A stretch of 64,000 bases of DNA from Heterobilharzia americana (lineage: Eukaryota; Platyhelminthes; Trematoda; Strigeidida; Schistosomatidae). Location: positions 56,163,890 through 56,227,889 of the forward strand of contig OX104134.1 in NCBI GenBank assembly GCA_944470555.2. The letters run 5' to 3'. This document shows positions 24,141-37,341 of the stretch, piece by piece. The notes beneath the pieces were generated by a model. That model saw only the letters and a program-made list of their open reading frames with translations. It did not search any database and was not told where the DNA came from. The translations under genes were made by a program, and so were the position numbers. How positions within the stretch are numbered: position 1 is the first letter of the stretch; the number at the start of each line of letters is the position of its first letter.

Positions 24141-27100
24141 GTGAGTACTAGTTCAACTGAATTTTGGGGTTTGTGTGGATTTAGAGGTTCCACTCAATAG
24201 TTTAAAATAAAATTATTCATAACTAACATAGTTAAATAATACGTATCTGTTTATTGTTCTGCAAAACTTGGATAAAGGTTTTAATAAGCCTAGGAGTCTC
24301 AAGAGGATTATAGACGTCAGACTGTTGAAATATACTGGTTTTTAAGTACTGCAATCATCTGACTTCACTGAACAATATCATACGGAGTGGGTCATGTCAG
24401 AATGCATAATCAAACAATTAGACAGTAATTCTGATAAGACTGGACCAGTTCCGGAGGCCAGAATGACACTAATTGACGCTGAGTGTTAAGTTTGTGCTAA
24501 TAAAAGCCATACTTTTAATGTTTAGATTTTAGGAACAACGCAAAAATCATAGTTTCTTCAGAAGTGACGATTACGTAATAAGTACTAATTCCTAGCAAAC
24601 TGTAGTGCCTTAGCAATTGCTAGGTGGGACCGGCACTTGATACGGTAATGATATGCCATATATCATTGGAGCAGACTAAAGAGCTGAAACCAGATCATTT
24701 TTACCTGAACACTGTTCTCAATAAGTGGTACGAAAAATATCTAAGTATTGCTTTTATTGTTCAGTTAGTAGTATTTTGAGTATAAAGAAGGAAAAAGTGG
24801 ATAGAAGTTCTCATCATATGAAGATAATGCATTTTGTGTCATAATGACTCACTTAAACAGCAAAAGAAGTTGTACTTGTGGATGGAAAACAATACTTTAC
24901 AACCATGGCAAGTTGTAGAGAAGAGATGGCTATACTTAGATAAATTATTCATGAGGTTTACTAATTAAATTCACTGTGCACAAGTATAATGCAGGATGCA
25001 CATTTAAAATTACTGTATATTATGCATGAATCAGACTAAAACTGATGACTAAGACATGTTTATTATTCTGGCTTCATTCGTCAGTGAGACAAAATTGAAA
25101 AATAATTAAAGTTTAATTAAGGTGTAAAAGTTCTTTCTTCTAGATTTGAGAAAAAATAGGTCCTTAAGTAAGACGGAAACTGCTGAATTTATGTTGAAGG
25201 TATTTCCCATATTGCCTGAGATATATTTTTGTATGAGAATTTGCAAATGAAAGAATTTTTTTAAAATTTTCTCTAAGCATAAAATTTAGCGTCTTATTTT
25301 GAAAGTGAACCTCATCCTAATTGATGCAGTAAATAACATCCAAAGAGTGAGGAACAAGAAACAACTTTTCATAGCACCATTCAGCTCAGATTGTTAAAAG
25401 CATTCATAGGAGAAGATGTACACATATTTATACGAATGCGCGTGGTAAGTGAGTTGAAGAAATAACTCTTTCTGATAAACTATTTACGTTCATACTTACA
25501 ACTATGAAAAAAATTCAGCTCACTGCATCTAACGAAGTATGAAGTCAATACTTTTAAACACGTATCAGAAAAGGAGAATAGATGTTCACAATTTGTAAAT
25601 TAAAATGATATTTTTACAACTGCAAAACGTCTTTGTGGAGGGAAACCAAAGATAGTGTTTCAAAACCTTTCAGCATAAATATGTAGTAAGAACATTATTC
25701 ACGTTGATTTTATGCACTTTAAAAAACGTAATCCGTATTTACTCAGTCAAAACAAGAAACCGGTCATTTTTGCATTTTTTATAACATACAGTGGAAACAA
25801 TTCTATTTCGCTTAGTATATACCATATTATTATCGCGCAACACCTTACTGTCTGTCTCTAGTGTTACTAGTATTTTCACTGTTTGTATACTTAATCATAA
25901 TATATTACAGTTTTTGATTTATATTATACTGAGTTTTCAAAATGCGCTAGATTTTAAGGTAGTGTTCTCCACGTAATCACATCATTTATATATATACAGT
26001 ACGTTCTAGTACGAGAGTCCTAAGCAGTGTACACTTAAGACCCCAAGAGGGATCGTGCCAGCTGGCAGCCAGAAGTTCATTACCACACCAAGCCATTCGC
26101 TCCAGTATAACTCACTAAAAAACTATATTCTGACAACTATGTGCTAGACTTCGTATGAAAGAATGCATCATAGAAACTATGAACCCATTTTCTTAGCAGA
26201 CTGCCAGCCACAGTTACCGTGTGGCAGTTAGTGATGCTGTGCAATAAGCTAAGCCCTGATAGGTAAAATATAGATAACACCGGCGATTCACTTGCTTCAT
26301 ATATGCAGCTCAGTTTTTTATCATAATAGGTGGGTGAATAATAAGATGACCATCATGTTATCTATAAATAGTCCTCCTCATCATGAGAACAGATCACAAC
26401 ATGGAAGAATTGGTGAGGCGCAATAATTCACGACCAAAATAACAGGCAGGAAAACTCGTTTCAATCAATTATAAGTATTTGATCAGCATTGTATTCGCAG
26501 ATTCAGAATTTTTCGGTGAAGTGAAACCATATACTATAGCCAAAGTATAATGTTACTTAAAATTAAAACGGCTGATTACCTATGAAACTTAGATGGCTGT
26601 TGAAGTTGTTTTCGAGGTTTTATCGCTAAACAATGTTTCAGTAGTCAACTTAAATGTATATGACAAATGAAACCATTTGAGTTTCAAAAAATCTAGTGCC
26701 CGACTCAAACTTTAGATTTCATTTTATTATTTAGTTACTCATCTACTGAATGTTTTGTATCTGTATGAAGTGATTAGCTTATGACAAATACCAAGATGTA
26801 TTATTTCCTCTAACACTATGTAATTTAAAAGTCAGTTGTATCTGTTACCTTGGTTACTAGACAAAGCTAAGTTGTCTACATAAGGAAAAAAGGCCCATTG
26901 AATGACGTTAAGTTGGTCTGAAAATTGTTAAATAAGGAATAATTGACTTATAACTAAGTTGCTTGTCAAATCATGTAGACCCAGTTAAACGGTATAATTT
27001 GTGGGACCATATTGGCGTCACCGATAGAAATTATCCACTTTTTACTATTATTACTTTATACTAATCTACCTATATAACATTTTATAAACGAAAACTAAGA

Positions 27101-29832
27101 TTAAAACTGTCATTATTGAAAAAAGTATGATAATGTACATCTGATACTTTTTAATTTTTGGAATGTTGAGAGCGAGTGATTTTGTTTCTGCTTTACAAAT
27201 TCGAAACAGAATAGTCAGTGCATTGCTGTAGTACTAAGTACACTATAACTGTTTTCAAAAAACCTAAGTACTAAATACACTAACACTGAAAAACTATATA
27301 TGTGTTGTATTCTGGACTCAAAAATACTAATACATAATATGATAATATGTAAAAATCGCCTTCAAAAGGACTTACACACTCAGATAAACTATCAAACCAC
27401 TTCACTGAATTCCTTAAATAGGCTTGGTTTGCACTTCTATTTAAACATAAGTAAAGAACACTTACACTACTGTAGTAAATATATGCAGTTGTCATGGGCA
27501 CAGCAGTTATTTTATCGTCTAAAAATCAATGTTTTTTCAGTGTAAACTGTCTTTTGTAAGCATCACTTGAAGTCTTATCATCTGAAATAATTTAAATTCT
27601 AGGTACCAAACTACCAAAACAATGAGTATCAATTATGAGGTTACCATGCCCTGTAGTCATTGGTGTAGTAAAATTTATAATCAGCAGGCAAATATTTACT
27701 CCTTTGCTGTGTGATAGGACCAGATTTAAGTCTAAGGGGTCTAGATGATAAGCTGAGGAAAAAATGAAGTAATAACAACTCTATTGGGTACTTTTATTGA
27801 GAATACAACCCAGTACAAAGTAAACACTTCAGCTAGAAGCTCAATTTTCCCAAATGGTGAGTCGTTTACTAATTTGAAATCATCCTCATAAAATTATATT
27901 TGAATAAATATTAGACACTTCAAGATGTATATGTCTTTATAGCACTGCTATCGAAAACTTCTTGTTAAATATTTGTTCTTTTCCTTATGAAACTACAGAA
28001 CTTCGCTTTCTGAAGCGGATAGCAGGTGACTTTAAAGTGACCAACCACGCTGGAGGTATGTATAGTCGTTCAAGGAAGCCTTGAATTATTGAAAGGATTT
28101 CACAGATTACTGATGTGCTTATACAGAACTTCGATAATTCTGAAAAGCCGAAGGGAATTAATCCTTATATAGCCTATTTGTTAGTTCTTTGGGATTTTTT
28201 AAGTGCATGAGATTCATATAAAAAAGTTTTGAAAAGCAGCTCACACTAGGTTATACTTTACTGCTAGACTACACAACCTGAAAGATAATCACAAATTTTA
28301 ATATTACTTCTTTAATTCTATTACCTAATTTTAAGTAACTTCGCACTATGCGTCAAGAAATGACAGAAGGTAATGCATTGTGTTATTTCACCCTGAAAAC
28401 AAACTTGAATATATATGACTTAGTTTCCAACTTTGTTAGTTTTCAGATGGAAACTTTGTTGACAACATATTTGAAATAGACTGTTACATTTTCATTATTC
28501 TCACTGATAACATGAAGACCATGAACATATGAAAAATCATCTACAATTTCAAGGTAATCTTTGCTTGTGGAATTTAGAAAATATTGTGCGGTTTAAGATC
28601 ACTCAGTGGTTTTTAGTAAGTACAGGAGCTCAGTGCCTGACTTCCTTTTCTGAGGAAAATACAATTTAAAAATAATATACACTTGAAAGTTCTTATAAAT
28701 AAGCTAAGTAAAGGACATTTAGAACCAATCAACCTCAACAATTTAATCTATGCGGAACTGGCCTTTTTCTACTGCTATGATTTTCCACAGTTTTACAAAA
28801 ATCATTAATACATCTGTTTCAACCTCTCAACAATACAACTATCTTCTTATAACACTATTCAAACCTAAAATGATATGTTTGGTGTGTATGAGCCAACAAC
28901 AAACACATCTCCATCTATCTCGAACTTCAAACGTGGCGAACAATAATCACCTGTAGACAGGAGTGGAAAAGAAATATACAGGTGATAAAAGCTATTCACA
29001 GTACTTATGTACTTTTTATTGCCGAATAGACTGTCTTAAACAGATGCTATATTGACGAAAAAATCCAGCGGATTTTCTGCACTAAATTGTCTTTTGCCAA
29101 TTTCTTCATGACCTCAAAACACTCAATAAGGAGGTGCTTTATTCGTAGCTTAAGACAAAAATCAAAATTGTGTTTAAATGAGCCCTTTTTCTGTATAAAA
29201 ATGTTACAACTCTCAGAGACGGTTATTTGAAGCTGATAAAAACAGCACTTCCGTTTACCACTGAATGTGGCATTTGCTAGAATAACTTAATGGTGATGTG
29301 TAGCTTAGCAGTTCCTCTCGAACTTTTGAAAATTCATATGACATATATTCAGATGTGCTACTTATTTATTCATTTGAATAGTTTGTGAGATTATTCCATA
29401 CTGTCCAGATTTTAGGCTTTAAACTGAATAAACAAGAGCAATAAAGAAGAAAATAGAAAAGGAATGAGATGAACTAAGGATGATTACTTTTAATTCCTTT
29501 CTTCTTTTATACATTAAGCGCTAAAGGAACACACAGTTTTACTTTTGCTACGATAATCGAATAGTAAGCAGAAGTTTAAAAAAATATGTAAATATACACC
29601 ACTGCGTATCTTTTCTACTTTAAATTGTATTGCATTGCTGTTGTTGTTGCTGCTCAAAAAAAGTTTGATTTTTCATCTCTTGGGAGTTCATTTATCTTTT
29701 CCTTTATGCTTCTTTGACTTCATTTCACCCGTCAATTCATTTACGTACTCCTTTTGTTCTTTAGTGAAAGTTAATTTTGAAGGACAGCTGGTAAATATCT
29801 AGGTATACAGAACACGAAACGCATAGTTATTC
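24141..29832. other. Intergenic, no gene recognised
   Basis: I see no gene, retroelement motif or long repeat in these 5.7 kb. Open frames are short and without domains. Confidence 0.45.
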
Positions 29833-29861
29833 ATATATATATATATATATATATAATATAC

Positions 29862-29903
<42 letters not shown>
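29833..29903. repeat. (TA)n microsatellite, interrupted
   Basis: An almost uninterrupted TA dinucleotide run of about 70 bases with one TAATATACAT interruption. It lies about 45 bases beyond the 3' end of a SINE copy. Confidence 0.9.
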
Positions 29904-29905
<2 letters not shown>

Positions 29906-29949
29906 TAATCGATAAACATATTAGTAGCACATGATGGTTATTTAAATAA

Positions 29950-30145
29950 TAAAGATATTGTTGATGGATAATGGCTAGCAGTGGAATCCAGAACCTTCGT
30001 TTCAAAATATTTGGGAATGGTTACCTGGACGTAACTGACACCCAGTAAGCGATATCGTTCCCAATAAGACTCGAACTCGTGGCCAAAGAAGCCAAAGGCC
30101 CTAGCGTTATCTATTAGACCACTGAGATACGAAAGCTACTTCCTG
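29950..30145 (-). mobile_element. Sm-alpha-like SINE with decayed hammerhead ribozyme
   Basis: On the - strand the order is: head GTAGCTTTCGTATC, an A box CTCAGTGGTCTAATAGATAA (plus-strand about 30108-30127), a B box CGAGTTCGAGTC (30068-30079), then the hammerhead region (30036-29972) and a short tail. In the hammerhead, stem I (GTCCAG / CTGGAT) and GAAACG are kept. The CTGATGA core strand reads GTAACCA and the cleavage triplet is changed, so it should not self-cleave. This is the layout known for the schistosome Sm-alpha family: pol III promoter plus hammerhead. Confidence 0.75.
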
Positions 30146-30267
30146 TGCAACGGGCACAGTTTATATGACAAGGCTTGAATTAGCCCGTCTTTAATTGGAC
30201 CGGGTTAGTCAATCTGTATTAGCATATGGACTCATGTGTAGAGACCTTGATGTTAATGGTGGATAGT

Positions 30268-30440
30268 CGCTAGCAGTGGTATACAGGACACTTGACTGAA
30301 GCGATTAGTCACGAGTTTGATTCTTAGTAGGAACAAAATCAAGCACTGGGAGGAAGGTACATTTAGCCAACGAGTTCCAAATGGGATAAAACGCTCATCC
30401 TGGTTTCCACTGCTAACTACTAGCCACCATTTATAACAAA
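30268..30440 (+). mobile_element. Sm-alpha-like SINE with decayed hammerhead ribozyme, opposite orientation
   Basis: This is the same family as the - strand copy at 29950-30145, placed head to head with it. It has an A-box-like CTAGCAGTGGTATACAGGAC near 30270 and a B box ACGAGTTTGATTC at 30311-30323. The hammerhead spans 30356-30408 (GGTACATTTAGCC ... AGTTCCAAATGGGAT ... CATCCTGGTTTCC). The stem II loop CCAAAT and the 3' stem CTGG.TTCCACTGC are preserved. The core strand is CCAACGA instead of CTGATGA and GAAA is TAAA, so it is predicted to be inactive. The tail reads CTAGCCACCATTTATAAC. Confidence 0.75.
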
Positions 30441-33407
30441 TTGAAAATATAGGCAATGTAAAGGCACCGCTCGGGACCTCATATACCATTAAAGACCATT
30501 CAATTCGCTGCACTCAATTGCTGGATAATACAAGAAACGTCATAACAAAGATATGTTTGAACTATGTGGCTTAAAACATCTGTTAAACACAGGTATTAAA
30601 ATCGTAAGTCTATAATTCTTATTATAAAAAATATCAGATTGTATTGCTGTTATAGTTGAAGTACTCACAGTAAAGTTCATAGCTTCTAAATAAAGAAAGC
30701 TGTCATCAGACTGCTAATCTAAAACGCAAAGCACCAGCTGATGATTTTAGTGTTTTCTGGAAAATGCTGATAGTAGCCGCCTCTGAAATTCATCCTTTGT
30801 TATTAGTAAACCAGCTTTCAAAACCAAGGAGTTGTATCATAGTGCTTAGTATATTTAAAGTATAAGACTAGCCCTGTGCATCGTATTAATTTTCTGTTGA
30901 TAACGACTGTATACAAAGTAACACATCACGCGATATATCCAAGGTTTGATAATGGGTTATATGAGCTAACATCAACTTTGAAGACCAAATCACGGCTTTC
31001 ATTCCATAAACTTACAATAGGATTTTTATTTTCAAGGCAAAATAAAGACACCCTATATACATTTAGCCCACTTTAATCGAATTCAGCAAGGTACTTAGAG
31101 ATGCGACAGGAGTAAATTAATGATAAATTTAGAAATGTCAACTTACTTGTCACTTCTTAAGATAGTACCTCCTTTCAAGATAAAATTTCTTGGATGGTAA
31201 ATAAGTAGAACCTGTTCGTTGAATCGCTACTGATCTACGACTCAATTTAATAAAAGAATACAAGATGTCAATGTCACTGACAGTGAGATATAACTAAACT
31301 CTGTAAGGAGTTGATATAGTCACTTCTGCAATGCATGAATTCATTCATTGAAGTGTATCTCACCAAACATTACATTTCTCTTCCTCTCAAACTCTCTCTA
31401 ACCGTTATATGACTCTTTAATATAGTGATCAGATGCTAAGCAGGAAAAAGTTTCAGCATATATAATGACATTTTCAAGCAGCACATCTAAAGATGATGAC
31501 ACTACTTGCTTAATGAATGAAATTCTGTAACTGGTCAACTACAATCATAAGATTTGAGTTGTTCTTCTTTCATACCCTGACGATATACTCTACATAAGTT
31601 GAAAATTATTTACGTTGAGTTCCTAAAATTACCATCAGCCTAAAAGTCCATAATATGTTAACTAAAGAAAGTACAGAAGGTAAATAAATTTAAATACCAC
31701 CAGGAACTTTCACACTTCGAATAGTAAAGCTTTTACGATAAATGCGATCACAAGAAAGCTGTCAATAAATTATTATCCTTACCTAACAAACAGTTGTAGC
31801 ATGAACAGCATAACCACAGGAGAGTTTCTACATTCCTGGTTGTTGAATATAGGTTTACTAGTCACATGATAGTGTACAGTTTGATAGAACTTTTCAGCAC
31901 GTGATTTTACTGAAACGGCCTATCCAAGTAAAAGTAATCAGAAAGAGTGTTCTTAGCAGGATATAAACCGTTCATGTGAAATATTTTTACTATTAAAATA
32001 TCAAGGGAACATTTCGTTGTCAGTTAATGACTGACTTTTTCATGATTTTAAATCTGCATTAGAAGTGGCAGATACTGAAAGTAACAAAAGATGATTTTTT
32101 TTCACGCATCAAGAAGTGGATGAAATCGACTACGATTTTTTTGACAGTTGAAAGATTCAGGCAATTAAAATGAAGATAACTTGATAAAAAGTGGATGTTG
32201 ATGTGCATTTTCGGTGAGTGAACAAATATGATGGGAAAAGTATCAGTTTGGCTACGATTGTGCACACTGTGCAAAGGATCAGCGATTACCATTTTAAAAA
32301 TAAATTTTCCCCTCAAAAGTTAGTTTGTTTTGTGTTTCCGTTGAAAACCATAAATTTAGACTTTTGACCACATTTAGTGGTCTAGATTCTTGATATCACT
32401 TGGTAGATCTCTAAATTAGTCTGTTGTACTTTGATTTTTTCTAAAAGCAGAACTAAAAAGACAACCAGAAGATACATGGCTAGGCAACTGACTTTCTTAA
32501 ACATTTATGCTATCAATAATATTCGACTGAAATATTCTAAGCAATCTGATGTTTGGGCTCAGGTGATGGAGGATATAGGCTAACAAACTAAAGACCCTAA
32601 GTTTGCATCTATCCTTACAAATGTTTTTTAGATGAGACCAGCAGATTCTTGAGGTTTAGATAATTGTTTCCTATTTTTATCAAATTACCAACCAAACTAA
32701 AAGCTAATCACATCATAACAAACATTCTACCTAATGAACTAATTGGTGAACGATTTGTCTTGACGAATCATCATCTACATTTACCTCAGACAAATTTGAT
32801 TAAAACTCAGTGGGGTGCATAAGCTACAGAAGGAAAGGAGTTATACACTTGTGTGTCATAAAAATTTAACAGCTAGTAACAAACCAACCATGCATATGTA
32901 GTGTAGAAAAAACATGAAAGTTGAAGTAGTTTTGTTCTTTTCGAAGCTGAATTTCTAGTGCCTACGGCTAATGATTTAGTGTTAAGGAGTCTTGAATGTC
33001 AAGTGTAAACTGTTTTCTAAGAATAGCTGATAAGGTGCAGAAAAATAATCTCAGTCTGATATCTTGAAAATGTTACTTATCTTTTCTATAAGACAAATGT
33101 ATGTTGACGAAAAGATTTTCTCAAAAATATATAGTAATAACACCACTGACCTATAATATTTCTATCCATGTTAGAAATTTTTGTAGTGCTTTGAAAAATG
33201 GTTCAGTTGTCTATAGTTTGCACATGACCAAATTCAGGCTAACGCATACTGCTTTATTTTCATTGAAATGGGGTAAATTCCACTGGTGATTCAAAGTAAG
33301 GGGATTATATTAGATACAGTAAAGCATTTTTATCGCTCCAAAGAAAAAAGCAAACATGAAAAAGTACAACTTTGTAAAAGGCCTCAGATAACCAAATATC
33401 CCTTACT
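30441..33407. other. Intergenic, no gene recognised
   Basis: No motif or repeat was recognised. Short frames (30876-31076 +, 32059-32316 -) lack domains. Confidence 0.4.
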
Positions 33408-33539
33408 TTTAAACAGCGTAATGAGAAGACGAAGATTATCTGAAACATGTGATGTATTAGCTCTATACATTTCGAAATGTATAGCGCTAATACTTCACAT
33501 GTTTCAGATAATCTTCGTCTTCTCATTACGCTGTTTAAA
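33408..33539. repeat. Near-perfect palindrome, two 66-bp arms without spacer
   Basis: Bases 33408-33473 and 33474-33539 are reverse complements with only two mismatched pairs by eye, meeting at TTCGAA (33471-33476). There is no loop. Weaker similarity may extend outward (CCCTT on the left, AAGGG on the right, offset by a few bases). Both strands therefore show nearly the same open frame, containing NSVMRRRRLSE. That explains the paired frames 33286-33762 (+) and 33305-33589 (-) and is not evidence of coding. Confidence 0.93.
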
Positions 33540-35964
33540 TTTATCAAGGGGATCAGTTGCTTTAAATCCTTTACTTTGTTTTGGAACAATTCAGCTCGTT
33601 ACTTCATTGATAAGCTATAGAAGAAAACCTGATCGTATCCTTTTAACTAACAAGTCTTTAATGTCAGATTTAAAAAATACTTGCCAAGAAGTTGGACTGT
33701 GCAACTTCATAAAAAGCGTCCAGTTAGTTTTAACCCTATCAAAGCCCAAAATGTCTCATTAACTTGTGTACAAATGTCCACTTCCATTAGATCTTCTCCT
33801 ATTTGATTTTTAGGCATGTTTCTTTCATTGTAATTCTCATTTTGATACAAAATTATGTTAAAAAGAAAACGGAAGTTTCTCGGTTTATAATGACAAATGT
33901 TTTAAAGTCATATCAAAATTTTCAGCGGATAAGTATGGTTGCAACTGAACAAAAGTTCATGAAGTGGTAAAAATTCTTGAATTTATTGTAACCTTAATTG
34001 TCAAAGGCAAAAAATTATGTTAAATGTGCCCTGAAATAAACACTGAATTCATTAAATTTGGAGATTCTTCTTCAAAGAATTGCAGAATTTCACGAAATGT
34101 AAACAAGAAACAGTGTCAGCCTAGTCCATACCATTTTATGAGATCTAGGTATAATGACAATAATAATTAGTATTCTTTTCGAAGTACCTAAAATATTTAT
34201 TTTTACTTTTATTCATAAATCACATTGAATTATAGTCTGTTAACAACACTGTTCAGGCGCATAGATTGGATATATCTTTACCCTTCAGAAATCTCAAAAG
34301 GAATTTATACTTATGGGACTTTGTCACCACATGTAAGGAAATCTAGAAGATTTAACACATAGTCTTATTAATATATGTCTGAAGAGTGAAGAAATTTCAG
34401 ACATATAAAAAAGGTAGAAAAATACATTACACTACTTAGAGGCTGCTCAGTTCATCATTGCGAACTTAGCAGCAGCACGAAAAAAAGATGAAAATTAGAA
34501 CGATACTAAAATGAATCATGGAGATTGATTTTTATGCTACGGTGACATTTCAGTCGTTGTTTTCTTATACTTTGAGGACAATATCTAGAGGTTGTATGAA
34601 GAAAAGAATAAGATAAACAAAGTGTTTTCTATGTCTTAGTTACAAACACTTCTCATAATGAACCACTGGAAGTGTGAAAATTCAGCTACTTATATCTCTA
34701 CCAGTGGGATTTGCAGATGATCATAAAATTTGTGAACGAATATAGCTGGAGGCTTGTTAGGCATTTTTAAACGCGTTTCCTGGAATACTTTTCAAAGGGA
34801 TGAAACCATCTAATGAGTACTATAGTCAGATGGATGATGGATATAATGGTGATTCTCAATCCTTCAGTAGAGTCACTTAAAAAAGATACTTTGCTCTCCC
34901 AAAGTCACTGAAGATTAACTTTCCCATCGGGTTTCGATATGAGGATGAAGACAAAGAGTAGTCACGTACTACTTTGATAATCCCATTTAAGTTTCACTCA
35001 CCTTTTCAGGGTCGCAATGAGTGATCCCAGGATATATATTCTTGTTGGGCGTTAGTGTTCTATGGTGTCTTTATGCAAGTTACTGACTTAGTAAGCACTT
35101 GTCTTTTCACTCACTTTTCTCTCTTGTTTTCCTTAATCATATTCCATACAATTGCAAATCCTCAGTGAGTTTTCAGCAAACAAATTTTGTACATCACTTT
35201 TAGTAATCTTGAAAGTGAACTCATAATTCTTATCAAAACCTCACTGTTTCTTTTATTGATAGTTTTTAAGGTTGAAACCACACAATGTAGAAGTTAAACG
35301 TCTCCCGTATGTACTGAACGATGTTTCTCAGTTCGACATGGTATTGCACATACATACATAGTTATATCCAGTTTTTTGGTGCTTATAAGAATCCAAAATG
35401 ACAAAAATAGTAGGTCCGTTATCATCTTAGATGAAACAACCAATCTTAGACCATGGTAGTTTGCATTCCCCACCTTGCATGCTGCCTTTGTTACTACACA
35501 ATGATTGTTCTTATTTGTAGAATTAAGCCATTTCTACACTCAAAAGGTGAGCATACTTTCCACAGCACTTGTGATATCAATTCAAATTCTTCACAGTTCA
35601 CTTTTCGTCCATGTTCCTGACATGAGTTTTATCAAAGAGTTTGGTGCGAAACATGGCAATTCTTAAATATATTTTCTATGCAGATTAGTTTACAAAGTTG
35701 TCAGTCACCGAAGAGTAGACTATTTCCTGTTGTCCAGTTCTAAGTGATGGTCGAACCTTATCCATAACCTGTAATACGATCACAAAGGTAGAACTTTATA
35801 AATTCAGTCACCATTCAAGAATAGACAGCATAAAGTGGGTTACTGTCTAATGATCAATCCAGCTGTTCAAGAAAGAAATCAAACGCGCTATGAACTGTTT
35901 GTTGGTAGCTTTTCTAACTGTAGCATTTGGTGAACTGGGTAAGAATGTTTAAGGAAAGATCAGT
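33540..35964. other. Intergenic, no gene recognised
   Basis: A + strand frame continues out of the palindrome to 33762 without recognisable product. Nothing else was identified. Confidence 0.4.
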
Positions 35965-36065
35965 TTCCTTGAGGTTGTAGATGCGCCCTGCTGACAAGCA
36001 TCAACAAATCCAAAACCCATGTTCAGGGCTTCTTGTCAATCTCCCCCAACCACCTAACAGAATAC
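35965..36065 (+). mobile_element. Hammerhead SINE fragment (family 2), 5'-truncated
   Basis: It matches the 3' half of the repeats at 38.8 and 54.2 kb: AAAACCCATGTTCAGGGCTT followed by CTTGTC and CCCCCAACCACCTAACAG. Stem I CCCTG / CAGGG pairs perfectly around the core strand CTGACAA (35991-35997, expected CTGATGA). GAAA has become AAAA. The tRNA-like head is missing. Confidence 0.6.
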
Positions 36066-37310
36066 GTATCCTAGTACCTGAAAAAAAATAACCCTTTAAG
36101 TCTAGATTTTCTGACTAATTTTTACAGCATGCATTGTCTTCATCAAAAGAAGTGTGGTAAATACTGTTGACATTATTTAAATTCCTTTCGCAAGCAAAAG
36201 AATGGAGAATCAGTCCATTTTGTAAAGCAGTGTTCACTTTCATTACATCTGCATCCACGAAGAGGAAATTTTTGTAGAATATGCACTACTGAAGTAAAAC
36301 AGCTATCTTCTACCCTGCAATTATTAATGCAATAGCTCCAAATAGTGAGCCAGTGACTTCGGTATTTTCTGTGATAATTAATACTATATGAACTATGATC
36401 ACGGTTTAAATGAATAGCATCACAAATATAGGAAACTCAGAAAAAGGTGACAATGGATATAGGCTACATCTTTACAAGTCTCAGCATACTGGGAATAAAA
36501 TGATTCCAACATTCCTCCCAAAGATTAATTTCAAGCCTCTTCAGGAAAACACTTAAAAGAGAAATACAATAAATGTAAAACAAGGTCAAAAATGTGTACG
36601 GAACCTTCTTGTTCACTTCAGTTTGCACAATCACAGTTTTATATATGACTATCGATCATTCAAAATTGTATGCGCCATGTTATGAGGTATGTGTGTTATG
36701 TATGTCCTTCTTAACTGAAAATTCGAGATAAAGAAGGTTGCAAGTAATATCGTAGACCCTATGTAGTTGCATGTACATATGCACTAGGGCATATGTGTAT
36801 GGGTATGTGTATTATATATCAGTACATTAGCGTGAATTGCGATTAACAGCTTACTCATAGTTATGGTCAACTCATCTTCGATTGTGTTTTTGTTGATTTA
36901 AAGATAATGAGGATGAGGCACATGATGCAAGTAAACGCAAAGTCACTCTTTCTATTTTTTAATTATTAGAAACTTAAGGAAAGTCAAATGCTCCTAATCT
37001 CATGTATTTACATTATTTAGATCTATGCACATGGGCAGGGCTTCAGTAGTCAATATGTCTTGGTATAACTCAAAACCTTTTGTAAAACTACAGTTCCATA
37101 AAAATCGATTTTGTTTCCTGTTCCAATCTTCCTATAATCTGTTTCAGGCAAGTTTGTCATCAACAAACGTGATAGTTTTGATAAAACTTTCGGATATAAA
37201 TGATTAGTTGGGAAGTATCACTTTCTCCATCAAAATTCACTACAATTTACGAACATCACTTTTATGGATTATAGAAATGGGAGTGGACAATGAGGTTAAG
37301 TGCACATTTG

Positions 37311-37341
<31 letters not shown>

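Noticed and set aside
30068..30143. Possible tRNA gene on the - strand
   Set aside because: A and B boxes are present, but the acceptor and anticodon stems do not pair and the hammerhead part follows directly. It is a SINE head, not a tRNA.
33286..33762. 158-codon + frame and 94-codon - frame sharing NSVMRRRRLSE
   Set aside because: The shared peptide is a direct result of the palindrome, which reads alike on both strands. It is not evidence for two related proteins.
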